A DNA stretch of 64,000 bases from Fibrobacter sp. (GCA_017412605.1 JAFPWY010000009.1:124001-188000); one strand, 5' to 3'; shown: positions 46,399 to 56,053, counted from the first letter of the stretch. Notes: generated by a model from the letters alone, not told the origin. A program made the numbers and translations.

Positions 46399-47319
46399 TT
46401 AGACTTGATCGAAGGTCCACTTGACGTGGTCCATCATGAAGTCGTGCGCATCGAAGGCCAGACCGAACTGGTCCTTGATTTTGCTAACATTGAATAGCAT
46501 CGGATCATCGGACCAACCCAGATCCGTTTCCACTATTTTGGACTTGCAGCCGGGCTTCAGGGAAATCATCATCTCGGCGATTTCCTTCCAGCTCATCCAA
46601 ACCTCACCAAGACCAAGGAAGATTTCCTCGTTCTTTTCGGATTCCAGCACCTTCAGGTAAAGCTCTGCCTGCTGGCTCGCATGGATGAACTGCGTTCCGT
46701 CATTCTTGATGATGTTGATGTCCTGATTTTCCTTGACCGCACGGGCAATATCGAAAAAACGCCTGTCGGGTTGAGAGCAACCGTCAGGATATGCAGGATT
46801 GCCAAACGTGTACCCCGGACGGATGATATTGCGCTGCATCTTGACTTCGGGGAAATAACGCCCATAGCCGTGGGTGAATCCCAAGACAAAAGCCTCGCCC
46901 GCCGCCTTGGTAGCTCCGTAAAGGTCCATCGGCAAATTGCTGGTCACCTCGCGCATCACGGGACGCATACGGCCCATGGCGGCAGTGCTGCTAGTGAAGA
47001 TGAACTTCTGGCAGCCGGCACTCGCAGCCATCTCGAGGAGAGCCACTGTAGCGCGGGTATCGTTCATGAGGATGGCCCCCGGAGTGTCGCCCCAGCCAAG
47101 CGCAATATGGATGCACGCATCGCAACCGGCCAAGCCTTCGCCAAGCTTGTCGAAATCCGTAAGGGACGCTTCCACAAAGGATATTTTCGGATTGGACTTC
47201 AGAGAAGGCATCTTGTTCGGGTGACGCGTCGCAATGACGACATCGTGCCCCTTTTCGACCAAAGCCTTGACGACATAGTGTCCAATAAATCCTGTACCGC
47301 CTGTAACGAATACACGCAT
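46399..47319 (-). CDS. NAD-dependent epimerase/dehydratase
   Basis: A 306-residue extended short-chain dehydrogenase. The N-terminal Rossmann motif is VTGGTGFIGHYVV (GxxGxxG) and the catalytic Tyr-x-x-x-Lys is YGATK at about residues 134-138, preceded by FTSSTAAMG carrying the Ser/Thr. The substrate, probably a nucleotide sugar or a related small molecule, cannot be read from the sequence. The gene is divergent from ddl, with a 243-bp intergenic region. Confidence 0.85.
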   Translation of the reverse strand: MRVFVTGGTGFIGHYVVKALVEKGHDVVIATRHPNKMPSLKSNPKISFVEASLTDFDKLGEGLAGCDACIHIALGWGDTPGAILMNDTRATVALLEMAASAGCQKFIFTSSTAAMGRMRPVMREVTSNLPMDLYGATKAAGEAFVLGFTHGYGRYFPEVKMQRNIIRPGYTFGNPAYPDGCSQPDRRFFDIARAVKENQDINIIKNDGTQFIHASQQAELYLKVLESEKNEEIFLGLGEVWMSWKEIAEMMISLKPGCKSKIVETDLGWSDDPMLFNVSKIKDQFGLAFDAHDFMMDHVKWTFDQV

Positions 47320-47504
47320 GCCAATACCTCACATTTGGTATTTAAATATAATCTCTTTGACCAAATATAGGTGCATTCCATAATTTATCTTAATCATATT
47401 TTTACCCAAAAAGTTTTTGTACCCAACACGACCCCCATTTAAAGTGCACTAACGAGCATACGAAAAAGTGTATGCAAAAAAACAGCCCACAGGCCCCCTC
47501 ACTT

Positions 47505-47533
47505 TTGTCCACGCAGTTTCCAAATACTACATT
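47505..47533 (+). promoter_or_regulatory. Promoter of ddl
   Basis: TTGTCC (47505-47510), a 17-bp spacer and TACATT (47528-47533). The leader would be about 22 nt and includes AGAGG before ATG 47563. Confidence 0.65.
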
Positions 47534-47562
47534 ATCCCTGAACGAATTCAACAGAGGTTTTT

Positions 47563-48597
47563 ATGTCCCGTTTACGCGTTTTAGTACTTATGGGCGGCCC
47601 TTCCACGGAACACGACGTGTCCGTCGTGAGCGGAACCGGCGTCGTGCGTGCAATGGATCCCGAAAAGTACAACATCCACCCCGTCCTGATCGACAAGGAC
47701 GGCACCTGGCACTGGTCCTCCAGGGAACTTTCCCCCTACCAGAAAACGAATTTCTCAGTAAACTATTTCCACAGTCTCGAAGGATCGGCGGCCAACTGCA
47801 AAAAGTCCCCCGCTCTCTCGGAACTTCCCGATTCCGACATTGCATTCCTCGCGCTGCACGGCAAGTGGGGCGAAGACGGCCACATCCAGGCCATGCTCGA
47901 AAACTGGGGCATTCCCTACACGGGCTGCGGGCTCCTCGCATCGGCCCTTGCCATGGATAAAATCAAGTCCAAGGAAATCTACCGCGCAAACGGAATTCCG
48001 ACCCCCCCCTACCGCGTCATCTGGAAGCACGACTTTACCGGAGACGTGCTCGTGAGCGTCGCCGACGAACTCGGCTTCCCGCTGGTCATCAAGGACCCGC
48101 TGGGCGGTTCTTCCATCGGCATCGGCATCGCGAAGGACATGGACGAGGCTGGTAAGATAGTTCAGGACCTCTTCAAGGACACCAACCGCCTGCTTTGCGA
48201 AAAGTTCATCGCCGGCGGCGAAGCGAGCTGTGGCTACATCGAAGGAGAAAAGCCCCTTCCGCCCACCGAAATGCGCATGACGACCCGCGAATACTTCGAC
48301 TACGAGGCCAAGTACAACGGGGAATGCCAGGAAGTGACTCCTGCGGAATTCGCACCGGAACTCACCGCTCGTATTCAGGAACTCGTGAAGAACGCCCACT
48401 ACGCCTTGGGTGGTGCAGGCTACAGCCGCACCGACGTCCGTATCACGAAGGACGGCGAACTGTTCGCCATCGAGACGAACACGCTGCCGGGCATGACGCC
48501 CACGTCACTGTTGCCGCAGCAGGCTGCTTGCATCGGCATCACCTACAGCCAGCTCATCGACCTGATTATCGACAAGAGCATTGCGATCAAAAGATAG
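47563..48597 (+). CDS. ddl: D-alanine--D-alanine ligase
   Basis: A 344-residue ATP-grasp enzyme that makes the D-Ala-D-Ala dipeptide for peptidoglycan. The N-terminal VLMGGPSTEHDVSVVSG block, the ATP-grasp part (LGFPLVIKDPLGGSSIGIG) and the C-terminal GYSRTDVRITKDGELFAIETN with TLPGMTPTSLLP are all standard. Start ATG 47563 follows AGAGG. It is followed directly by a 7-bp periodic repeat and tsaB. Confidence 0.95.
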   Translation: MSRLRVLVLMGGPSTEHDVSVVSGTGVVRAMDPEKYNIHPVLIDKDGTWHWSSRELSPYQKTNFSVNYFHSLEGSAANCKKSPALSELPDSDIAFLALHGKWGEDGHIQAMLENWGIPYTGCGLLASALAMDKIKSKEIYRANGIPTPPYRVIWKHDFTGDVLVSVADELGFPLVIKDPLGGSSIGIGIAKDMDEAGKIVQDLFKDTNRLLCEKFIAGGEASCGYIEGEKPLPPTEMRMTTREYFDYEAKYNGECQEVTPAEFAPELTARIQELVKNAHYALGGAGYSRTDVRITKDGELFAIETNTLPGMTPTSLLPQQAACIGITYSQLIDLIIDKSIAIKR

Positions 48598-48600
48598 GGG

Positions 48601-48641
48601 CTAGAAACTAGAGGCTAGGATCTAGTAATTGATGGTTAGAA
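48601..48641 (+). repeat. Degenerate 7-bp repeats filling the ddl-tsaB gap
   Basis: Units CTAGAAA, CTAGAGG, CTAGGAT, CTAGTAA, TTGATGG and TTAGAAA follow one another without a break from just after the ddl stop to the tsaB ATG. No ribosome site is left for tsaB. Confidence 0.75.
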
Positions 48642-49295
48642 ATGAACCTTGACTTGTATGTAGACACTTCCCGGAAGGGGATTTCAATGGCTCTGAGCAC
48701 GAGCACTTTGAGCGGCACCGATGCTCCTCTGTACGAAGAAATCATCGATCCGGCAGCCAAGGGCGAATCGCTCAGTGCAAACCTCGACGCCCTGCTGCAA
48801 CGGGCCGGGGCCTCGCTCGACGACATCAAGCGGGTCATGGTCACCGTCGGGCCGGGATCCTTCAGCGGACTGCGAACGGGAGTCGCGTTCTGCCAGGGGC
48901 TGTGCTTCAGCGGCAAGCGCAACCTGTACGGCGTGACGACGCTCCAGGCTCTGGAATGTTTCGCCCAGGCAAAAGAAGGCGACCGCATTGCAACCGTCAT
49001 CCGGGCACGCAACGGCTACTGGTACCTGCGGCTGGACAGCACCGAAAAGTTCATTGAGACGGCGGAAGTCATCCAGGCTCTGGATACGAAAAAGGTAATG
49101 CATATCGTTGCAGACGAAGCTGCCATGGCCGATGCAGAACTCAATGCCGAATTCGAGAAGATCGGCGCCAGCATCACCCCCGATACGGGAAAACCGCTGA
49201 ACCAGTGGGCCCCGCTGTTCAACACCGTCAAGCCGACGCTTATCCAAGAAGCGAACTACATACAACCTTCATATTTCGAAAAACTGAAAGCGTAA
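48642..49295 (+). CDS. tsaB: tRNA t6A modification protein TsaB
   Basis: A 217-residue protein of the TsaB/YeaZ family, partner of TsaD in making the t6A37 base of ANN-decoding tRNAs. The N-terminus has LDLYVDTSRKG and the conserved VTVGPGSFSGLRTGVAF block near residue 67. TsaB is itself inactive and acts as a scaffold. rimI follows after 17 bp, a common pairing. The start at 48642 lies at the end of a short repeat array with no clear ribosome site. Confidence 0.92.
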   Translation: MNLDLYVDTSRKGISMALSTSTLSGTDAPLYEEIIDPAAKGESLSANLDALLQRAGASLDDIKRVMVTVGPGSFSGLRTGVAFCQGLCFSGKRNLYGVTTLQALECFAQAKEGDRIATVIRARNGYWYLRLDSTEKFIETAEVIQALDTKKVMHIVADEAAMADAELNAEFEKIGASITPDTGKPLNQWAPLFNTVKPTLIQEANYIQPSYFEKLKA

Positions 49296-49312
49296 TCAGC
49301 CGAGCCCTTGTT

Positions 49313-49768
49313 ATGCCTATCCGCGAAATGAAAGAAAGCGACCTGCCCCGGGTACTCGAAATCCAGCAAGAGCTGGCTTTCCAGGACTGGAACGAGTCCC
49401 AGTTCGCAGCGGAACTGCGCGCCAACTACGCGCTTTGCGTTGTCTACGAAGCGGACCAAGGCACGTCACTCGTCAACGGGTATGCGGTTTTCCACCTGCT
49501 GGGTCCGGACTCGGAACTCTTGAGCATCGCCGTAAGCCACAACTGCCAGCACAAGGGCTTGGGCAAGGCCCTCCTGGATGCAGGGCTTTCACGCCTGAGT
49601 CCAAAGGACAAGGACCGTTGCTTTCTCGAAGTCCGCGAAGGCAACAGCACCGCACGCAAGTTTTACGAAAAGAACGGATTTACGCTTTTCGGCACGCGGA
49701 AAAAATATTATTCCGACGGCGAAAACGCCTGTCTGTACTCCATTGATTTGGAGTCACGAACAAATTAG
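49313..49768 (+). CDS. rimI: GNAT acetyltransferase, RimI-like
   Basis: A 151-residue GNAT-fold protein. ATG 49313 (MPIREMKESDLPRV) matches the family N-terminus; upstream codons overlap tsaB. The acetyl-CoA loop is QHKGLGKALL near residue 81, and ARKFYEKNGF near residue 118 is also typical of RimI, which acetylates the N-terminus of ribosomal protein S18 in E. coli. Its position after tsaB supports RimI. The exact target here is inferred. Confidence 0.85.
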   Translation: MPIREMKESDLPRVLEIQQELAFQDWNESQFAAELRANYALCVVYEADQGTSLVNGYAVFHLLGPDSELLSIAVSHNCQHKGLGKALLDAGLSRLSPKDKDRCFLEVREGNSTARKFYEKNGFTLFGTRKKYYSDGENACLYSIDLESRTN

Positions 49769-49783
49769 GAAAAGGGGAAAGAC

Positions 49784-50854
49784 GTGTCAAAGGTATTATT
49801 AAACAAGAAAAAAAAGAACTACGCCAAGCTGATCAAGAAGGCTTGCATCATCGCGGTATCGACGATCATCCTCGCCATCATCGCGCTTTACATCGTCTTC
49901 ACCAAGAGCGGTCAATGGTTGGTCAACGATGACGAATTCAACCACGTGAAGTGGGTTGTCATTCTGGACGGGCAGTCCGCCGACATGGAACGGAACGACT
50001 TCGCGGCAGAACTTGTCGCACAAGGAAAAGTGGACTCCGTACTTATCATGGGACGCAGGGTTCTCCGAGACCGGAGCAATGCAGAATTCTACTCCGACGA
50101 TTTCTTGCGCCATTCAAGCATCGACAGCGCAGCCCTTTTCCTCGCCCCGCATGACGATCCTTCCACCATCAGCGAGGCCTACACGATCATTCCCTGGCTC
50201 AAGAACCGCAAAGCCGATACTGTCCTGCTGCTCACGACAGCCGCTGCGACCAACAGGGTTTCCAACCTGTTCAAGACGCTTGCTGGAGAAAGCCCCGTAT
50301 TCCTCACCACGGACATCCACCACTACCTTTACGACGCCAACACATGGTACATCAACCGAGAATCACGCAAGAACTGGCTCCGCGAATGGGCCGCCCTGCT
50401 TTATTCCAAATTTGAACTTATTGGCGTTGACACGCTCACCGCTGCAGACTCCGCCTACTACGTTCCCATACGATCCATCAGCGAAGAAAAGAAGATGGAA
50501 TCCGTCGTCGACCTGCAAAAATTCCTGAAGCAGGCCAGTTCCAAGACGCAGGAAGTCATCGAAAGCGCTGCGAAAGACTCCGCCAATACTGCCAAGAAAG
50601 ACTCCGTGAAGTCGGAATCCAAGGCCGAGTCCAAAAAAGAAGAAGCCAAGAAGGATGAGGCTAAAAAGGAAGAGTCCAAGAAGGACGATTCGAAGAAGGC
50701 TGAAACGAAAAAGGACGAGCCGAAAAAAGACGAAAAGAAGGACGCCAAGAAGGACGAGTCCAAGAAAGAAGAACCGAAAAAAGACGATTCCAAGAAAGAT
50801 ACGAAGAAGGACGAGCCGAAAAAGGACGAAAAGAAGGACGCCAAGAAAAACTAG
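49784..50854 (+). CDS. DUF218/YdcF-like membrane-anchored protein with Lys/Asp/Glu tail
   Basis: A 356-residue protein starting at ATG 49784 after AAAGGGGAAAG. One membrane helix (about residues 20-40) precedes a DUF218-like domain: WVVILDGQSADMERND, KVDSVLIMGRRVLRDRS and ADTVLLLTTAAATNRVSNLF. Related proteins (ElyC, SanA) act in envelope polysaccharide or peptidoglycan precursor metabolism. From about residue 265 to the end is a highly charged tail of KKDE, KKEE and KKDDSKK-type repeats. The function of the tail is unknown; binding to anionic cell-wall or nucleic-acid surfaces is a guess. The stop overlaps thiD by 4 bp in convergent orientation. Confidence 0.7.
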   Translation: MSKVLLNKKKKNYAKLIKKACIIAVSTIILAIIALYIVFTKSGQWLVNDDEFNHVKWVVILDGQSADMERNDFAAELVAQGKVDSVLIMGRRVLRDRSNAEFYSDDFLRHSSIDSAALFLAPHDDPSTISEAYTIIPWLKNRKADTVLLLTTAAATNRVSNLFKTLAGESPVFLTTDIHHYLYDANTWYINRESRKNWLREWAALLYSKFELIGVDTLTAADSAYYVPIRSISEEKKMESVVDLQKFLKQASSKTQEVIESAAKDSANTAKKDSVKSESKAESKKEEAKKDEAKKEESKKDDSKKAETKKDEPKKDEKKDAKKDESKKEEPKKDDSKKDTKKDEPKKDEKKDAKKN

Positions 50855-51603
50855 ACAAAGCCCATCAAGCGCCCTTCACCTGACTGAAGCATTTTATCCA
50901 TGAAAGCCTTTGCAGCCCGACATGCTTCCGGGAGGCTCTTGCCCAAAGCCAAATTAGCGAGTATCGCAGAAGAAAGCGTGCAACCGGTGCCGTGTTTTTC
51001 GACACCCTCAAGACGCGGACTTACGAACTTGTGCTGATTGCCGTCACGATCCCAAAGGATATCGACCGCATCGCAATCCTCGGAGTGGCCGCCCTTCAGG
51101 AGCAAAGCAAAATCCTTGCCCAATTCAATTTTTCCGCGAGATGCAGCAAGTCCCAGTCCCAAGAAACCGAACTCGTCGCGGTTCGGGGTAACAAGGTCAA
51201 TCTTTTTCATCAGGGGCATAAAGTTGTCCTGCTCCGCCGCCCGCAAGAAATGGAACCCGGCGCTAGCGCTGGCAATCGGGTCCCAGATAATAAAGGCTTC
51301 GGGTGAGCGGCTCCGAATAAAGTCGATAATACGGCCGAGCACCTTGGCCTTTTCCACCAAGCCGATCTTCACGAAATTGAAGGTATGCTTCTTAAACAGG
51401 GTCTCAAGTTGGGCTTCGATTCGTTCCCAGATGACCCATCCCGGCGCAACAAATTCGTCTTCGTTCTGCTCCGTGAGCGCAGTACACACAGCCTGGGCAT
51501 AGACCCCAAAATGAGCCATGGTCTTGATGTCGGCCAAGATTCCAGCACCAGCACTTCCATCAAAACCGGCAATCGTCAAAGCGTAATTCATTTTTTCAGA
51601 CAT
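50851..51603 (-). CDS. thiD: Hydroxymethylpyrimidine (phosphate) kinase ThiD
   Basis: A 250-residue ribokinase-fold kinase of thiamine synthesis. ATG 51603 (MSEKMNYALTIAGFDGSAGAG) has GAGGG upstream; the longer open frame overlaps the preceding gene. Landmarks are AGFDGSAGAGILADIKTM at the N-terminus, LVTPNRDEFGFLGL in the middle, LLLKGGHSEDCDAVDIL and the C-terminal anion hole GTGCTLSSAILANLALG. It lies 20 bp downstream of the MgtC-like gene. No other thi gene is visible nearby. Confidence 0.92.
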   Translation of the reverse strand: MSEKMNYALTIAGFDGSAGAGILADIKTMAHFGVYAQAVCTALTEQNEDEFVAPGWVIWERIEAQLETLFKKHTFNFVKIGLVEKAKVLGRIIDFIRSRSPEAFIIWDPIASASAGFHFLRAAEQDNFMPLMKKIDLVTPNRDEFGFLGLGLAASRGKIELGKDFALLLKGGHSEDCDAVDILWDRDGNQHKFVSPRLEGVEKHGTGCTLSSAILANLALGKSLPEACRAAKAFMDKMLQSGEGRLMGFV

Positions 51604-51623
51604 GTGAATCAGCCCTCGAAAAA

Positions 51624-52892
51624 CTAGAAATAGAAACCAATAAGCACGGCAGTCACCGCACAGATGGCGAGAACCGCCGGAACGATGAGTCTGCGCATGG
51701 GCTTTGCGCCCAGGAAGAACACCAGTCCACCCTTCGCCAAAGTGTTCGCAAGACTTGCAAACAGAAGAGAAAGGATCAGTTCGCGATTCTCGATACTCGC
51801 CTTCATGCTCATGTCGATTAGCGAGAACGCCACCGCATCCATCTCGGCGGCGCCGCCCAAGAAGCTGCAACCGATAAGGGCTCCGTTACCCAAATACACA
51901 CGGGCGGCATTCGCGACAAACATCACGACCGTAAAAACGAGACCGAACTTGATTGCCGGCAGGAGCCTGAACGGATTGCTGAAATTGGAACTTTTCTCGG
52001 CGTGAGACCTGGACTTGAATTTCAGGAATAGCGCATAGCCAAGGCTCGGGGCCACGGGCACCAACAGCGGAACGGCCAATGGGCCAGCAAGACTCGGCAC
52101 GAGGAATATGCAGATGCCGTACAGACGAGCATACATCACGGCCCAGCTGAGAACAATACCCATGGTAAAGTCATCAGCGAAACTTTCGTTGTCGCGGCTG
52201 CGGCCCACCATGTTTAGCGTAAGCGCCGTACTGCTTGCAAGACCGCCAAAAAGGCCGGTCAGCCAAATTCCCTTGCCCGGACCAATCAGCTTGATAAGGA
52301 TATAGCTCACGAAGCCGATGCCACTGATGAACACGACAAAAAGCCAAATCGAATGCGGATTCAGAACCTCAAGGCCAGGAGGACCGTACGCCTGGTTCGG
52401 CAGGAACGGAAGCACCATCAAGGTAATCACGGCAAACTTCACCGTAGCGATGATGTCCTCGGCCGAAAGCCGGTTCGCGAAGTCATGCAGTTGCTTCTTG
52501 GAATTAAGCAGCAACAGCAAAACAACCATGCCGACGCAAGCTTCCAGCAGCCGGTTGTACCAGCACATACCGCCCAGCAAATACACCAACAGCAAAGCGA
52601 CGCTCGTCGTAATCCCCGCCGTTTCTTCCTTGTGACTCAAGCCGAACGCCACATGCGATGCAGCCAAAAGCACTCCGATAACGACAAGCCCCGTAACAAA
52701 CGGAGCCACCGAGTGCATCAGTTCACAGAAAAAAATCGCAAGAGCCCCACAAAGACCAATCATCGAAAAAGTGCGAACACCCGCCGGATGCCGGTCCGAC
52801 GCGTCAAAATACGAATGCTCGCGCTGCATACCGATAATGAAGCCGATACCCAGCGCAGCGATCAACTTATAAAAAATATTGAACTCAATCAT
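51624..52892 (-). CDS. MgtC/SapB plus DUF4010 membrane protein
   Basis: A 422-residue inner-membrane protein with about a dozen helices. ATG 52892 begins MIEFNIFYKLIAALGIGFII. The N-terminal quarter is MgtC/SapB-like (GIGFIIGMQREHSYF, AGVRTFSMIGLCGALA). The rest is a DUF4010 domain with VISGIGFVSYILIKLIGPG, GLFGGLASSTALTLNMV and FLGGAAEMDAVAFSLID. MgtC-like proteins are linked to Mg2+ homeostasis, but the transport role of this combined type is unproven. It is cotranscribed with thiD at most; no regulatory sites were seen. Confidence 0.85.
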   Translation of the reverse strand: MIEFNIFYKLIAALGIGFIIGMQREHSYFDASDRHPAGVRTFSMIGLCGALAIFFCELMHSVAPFVTGLVVIGVLLAASHVAFGLSHKEETAGITTSVALLLVYLLGGMCWYNRLLEACVGMVVLLLLLNSKKQLHDFANRLSAEDIIATVKFAVITLMVLPFLPNQAYGPPGLEVLNPHSIWLFVVFISGIGFVSYILIKLIGPGKGIWLTGLFGGLASSTALTLNMVGRSRDNESFADDFTMGIVLSWAVMYARLYGICIFLVPSLAGPLAVPLLVPVAPSLGYALFLKFKSRSHAEKSSNFSNPFRLLPAIKFGLVFTVVMFVANAARVYLGNGALIGCSFLGGAAEMDAVAFSLIDMSMKASIENRELILSLLFASLANTLAKGGLVFFLGAKPMRRLIVPAVLAICAVTAVLIGFYF

Positions 52893-52964
52893 GTCTACAA
52901 ATCTATACAAAAAAAAGCCAAAAAGGCAACACCCTCTACGTCAATTTCCTTGGATGGCGAAGCG

Positions 52965-54641
52965 TCAATCCTTACGTTCTTTCTTTGACTCGACCTTCAT
53001 CTCGTACATCTTGCTGTCGGCAAGCTTGTAAATTTCCAGGGCCTTGGTCGAGTCGCCCAGTTCGTGCACGCAGTAGCCATAAGCCGCATCGAGGTTCACA
53101 GGCAGGTTCGTCACAAATTCCCTTTCGAGGCTTTCCAGATTTTTCAGGGCATCGGGAAGTTCGGAAAGATGTTCGTCACGGACTATAGCCAAAAATTCAT
53201 CACCCCCCATGCGGATAGTCGTTCCAACACCGGCAAACGCCTTCTTGAACACATCGGCAAAGTTTACAAGCAGTTCGTCACCGACACTATGCCCGTACGT
53301 GTCGTTCACCTTCTTCAAACCGTTCATGTCTATACTCACGATTGCGTAACAGCAATCCCGCATATCGAGAACTTCGAAAATACGTTCGCACTTGGCACGG
53401 TTATAAAGCCCCGTAAGCGAATCCCTGAACGCAAGCTGCTTGAGCATTTCCTTTTCTGTCTTGTCCATGACCACGTCGTACAGATAAATAAAGTAGCTCG
53501 CCATCAAGAATATAATGAAAATAAGGGTTCCTACCGGCAAAAGCGTGACATTCACATTGCTGTCGAACAAGGCAAAATTCCACTGCATTTGGAAGCGGAC
53601 CAAATCTACAATCGCAAATGCAAAGAAGATGGCAATACCATAGACAAGGATGCGTTCCTGTAAACCGACCATACGCTCCTGCAATATTTTCGACGCAAAG
53701 ACGTAAAGAACCAGGGCAATAACATACAAATGATAAAAAGTCAAGAAACACGGGTAATGAGCAAAATTCAGCACATGCGAAACCGTCGAGACAACGAAGA
53801 ACAGCACAGCTACAGCCAAGAACAACTTAACCCCATTCAATTTCCAACGAGCGAGGCGCCCGCGACGCATGCTGACAAGCAAAAGGCACATGGGTATCGG
53901 AAGCAGGAACAGGGAAACATATTCCAGGCCGGTATTGAACGCGAAGTCCATCGAGAACATCTGGATGACTTTCATGTTGCACATTGTCCATGCACCCATC
54001 AGAGAGGAAATCACGCCAATCAAGACAAGACGGTAGAACGAACGCGAATAGGCCAAGGCCAGCAAACCGACAAAAATGGAGATGGCGCCGAAAAGGGCAA
54101 GGAACATGCCGATGCCGGCGGACAAGGCATGCCGCGAAAAATAATCCGAGACCACGTTGTTGCTCAAGATATTGACCGACGTAGAAGTTTGGGCAGCACC
54201 GGTCTCCGTAACCACCTGTTCAATAGTAATCATGCGCCGATCCACGTTCTTGGGCAGATTCACGAAGTGAACCCCGCTCCCGACCATGTCACCCCGCTGG
54301 TAAAGGTCCTGCCCGTACTGGTAGATAATCTCGTCATCGAGATAAACAGTAATGACAGAATAGAACGCCCTGAACTGCAGCGTAGACAGCGGCAACACAT
54401 CAATATTCAAATGTTTCTTGTAGACCAGGGTGTCCCCGATTTTCACGTCCGACGGCACCTTGAAATCAGAGATGTTGACGAACTTGAGAGAATCGCCACC
54501 ACTAACGACGGTCCACCCTTCGTCAAAGCGAATAATATCGAAGTCCAGGCCACGTTTGCTAAGGTTCGCAAAGAACGATAGGAAGAGCAGCACGAAGGCG
54601 ACCGCCACAACCACAAAGAATATCTTGCGAGACCGAACCAT
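52965..54641 (-). CDS. Membrane diguanylate cyclase (7TM sensor plus GGDEF)
   Basis: A 558-residue protein that should make the messenger c-di-GMP. A first helix (about 7-27) precedes an extracytoplasmic beta-rich sensor (about 30-165, 7TMR-DISM-like: WTVVSGGDSLKF, DTLVYKKHLNI, YLDDEIIYQYG). Seven helices follow (about 170-395), then a GGDEF domain with DSLTGLYNRAKCERIFE and an intact active site RMGGDEFLAIV near residue 478. The signal is unknown. The gene is 16 bp downstream of folA in the same direction. Confidence 0.9.
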   Translation of the reverse strand: MVRSRKIFFVVVAVAFVLLFLSFFANLSKRGLDFDIIRFDEGWTVVSGGDSLKFVNISDFKVPSDVKIGDTLVYKKHLNIDVLPLSTLQFRAFYSVITVYLDDEIIYQYGQDLYQRGDMVGSGVHFVNLPKNVDRRMITIEQVVTETGAAQTSTSVNILSNNVVSDYFSRHALSAGIGMFLALFGAISIFVGLLALAYSRSFYRLVLIGVISSLMGAWTMCNMKVIQMFSMDFAFNTGLEYVSLFLLPIPMCLLLVSMRRGRLARWKLNGVKLFLAVAVLFFVVSTVSHVLNFAHYPCFLTFYHLYVIALVLYVFASKILQERMVGLQERILVYGIAIFFAFAIVDLVRFQMQWNFALFDSNVNVTLLPVGTLIFIIFLMASYFIYLYDVVMDKTEKEMLKQLAFRDSLTGLYNRAKCERIFEVLDMRDCCYAIVSIDMNGLKKVNDTYGHSVGDELLVNFADVFKKAFAGVGTTIRMGGDEFLAIVRDEHLSELPDALKNLESLEREFVTNLPVNLDAAYGYCVHELGDSTKALEIYKLADSKMYEMKVESKKERKD

Positions 54642-54657
54642 CGTAGCGCCTAATCCA

Positions 54658-55149
54658 TTATAGCGAGCGCTCCCAAATTTGGAACTGCGTTGCGAAATCG
54701 TTTTTCTCGTCTTCGCCGAAGGTTTCCTCGCTCAACAAGCGCCAACCCTCGCCCCAATCGGGGAAGAACACGTCGCCAGCCACGTCGGCAAGCACCCGCG
54801 TCACATAAAGCTTTTTCACCAACGGCATGGCCTCGCGGTATACGGCGGCGCCGCCGATGATGAAGCACTCCGTTTCCCCGGCGGCGCGGGCCTTGTCCAA
54901 GGCCTGTTCGAGGCTCCCGCACACGATGCACCCCGGAGCCTCGAACGCCGTATTCCGCGTGAGCACGTAGTTCGTGCGGTTCGGCAACGGGCGTCCGATG
55001 TCGTCGTAGTTCTTGCGACCGAGGATTATGGAATGTCCAGTCGTAATGGCCTTAAAGCGCTTGAGGTCGGCAGAAAGATGCCACGGGAGGTGCCCGTCAC
55101 GACCGATGACGTTGTTTTGGGAAATAGCGACAATAGCGGAAATAAGCAT
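54658..55149 (-). CDS. folA: Dihydrofolate reductase
   Basis: A 163-residue enzyme reducing dihydrofolate to tetrahydrofolate. ATG 55149 (MLISAIVAISQNNVIGRDG) agrees with the family; the longer frame reads back into the repeat array. HLPWHLSADLKRFKAITTG and IILGRKNYDDIGRPLPNRTN are typical, as is IIGGAAVYREAMP. It follows thyA, which makes the dihydrofolate it recycles. The gap between them consists of 7-bp repeats, with no recognisable ribosome site before the start. Confidence 0.95.
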   Translation of the reverse strand: MLISAIVAISQNNVIGRDGHLPWHLSADLKRFKAITTGHSIILGRKNYDDIGRPLPNRTNYVLTRNTAFEAPGCIVCGSLEQALDKARAAGETECFIIGGAAVYREAMPLVKKLYVTRVLADVAGDVFFPDWGEGWRLLSEETFGEDEKNDFATQFQIWERSL

Positions 55150-55228
55150 AATGGATAATGGATAATGGATAATGAACAATGGATAATTGATAATGGATAA
55201 TTATCAATCATCCATCATCAATTATCAA
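55150..55228. repeat. Degenerate 7-bp repeats filling the thyA-folA gap
   Basis: Eleven or so heptamers (AATGGAT, AATGGAT, AATGGAT, AATGAAC, AATGGAT, AATTGAT, AATGGAT, AATTATC, AATCATC, CATCATC, AATTATC) cover the whole gap. Units on the right read as complements of those on the left, so the array can also fold into a long hairpin. Confidence 0.8.
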
Positions 55229-56041
55229 TTAGACCGCGATCGGGGCCTTGATCGTCGGCCACGGGTCGTAATCGACGAGCTCGAAGTCCTCGAACTTGAA
55301 TTCAAAAAGGTCCTTCACATCAGGATTCATCTTCATCGTCGGGAGCTTACGCGGTTCGCGGGAAAGCTGTTCGCGCGCCTGGTCAAAGTGGTTGCTGTAC
55401 AGGTGCAGGTCACCAAAGGTGTGGACGAACTCGCCTGCTTCGTAGCCGCACACCTGGGCAAGCATCATCGTCAACAGCGAGTACGAGGCGATGTTGAACG
55501 GCACGCCGAGGAACATGTCGGCACTGCGCTGGTAAAGCTGGCAGCTGAGCTTGCGCTTGCCGCTAGCACCCACGCCGCCCACATAGAACTGGAACAGGCA
55601 GTGGCAAGGCGGCAAGGCCATCTTGTCGACCTCGGCCACGTTCCACGCACACACGAGGTGGCGGCGCGAATCCGGGTTGTTCTTGAGGCTGTTGATCAAG
55701 TTCTGGATTTGGTCGATGTGCCCGCCATCGGGAGTCGGCCAGCTGCGCCACTGGTGACCATAGACTGGCCCCAGGTCGCCGTTCTCGTCGGCCCATTCGT
55801 CCCAAATGGTCACCTTGTTGTCGTGCAGGTACTTGATGTTCGTGTCGCCCATCAGGAACCACAGCAGTTCGTGGATGATGGAACGCAAGTGAAGCTTCTT
55901 GGTCGTGAGACACGGGAAGCCCTTCGAAAGGTCGAAGCGGGTCTGGCGGCCAAAAACGGAGCGCGTGCCCGTGCCGGTACGGTCGGAACGGTCCACCCCA
56001 TTGTCAATAATGTCTTGGAGGAGGTCGAGATATTGTCGCAT
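55229..56041 (-). CDS. thyA: Thymidylate synthase
   Basis: A 270-residue enzyme that methylates dUMP to dTMP using methylene-tetrahydrofolate. The active-site Cys is in [12 protein letters not shown]; other standard blocks are [39 protein letters not shown] and [16 protein letters not shown]. Length is normal for the short ThyA form. It is first in a transcript with folA and perhaps the GGDEF gene. Upstream lies a triplicated 65-bp repeat. Confidence 0.97.
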   Translation of the reverse strand: MRQYLDLLQDIIDNGVDRSDRTGTGTRSVFGRQTRFDLSKGFPCLTTKKLHLRSIIHELLWFLMGDTNIKYLHDNKVTIWDEWADENGDLGPVYGHQWRSWPTPDGGHIDQIQNLINSLKNNPDSRRHLVCAWNVAEVDKMALPPCHCLFQFYVGGVGASGKRKLSCQLYQRSADMFLGVPFNIASYSLLTMMLAQVCGYEAGEFVHTFGDLHLYSNHFDQAREQLSREPRKLPTMKMNPDVKDLFEFKFEDFELVDYDPWPTIKAPIAV

Positions 56042-56053
56042 AAGTTTAATTTA

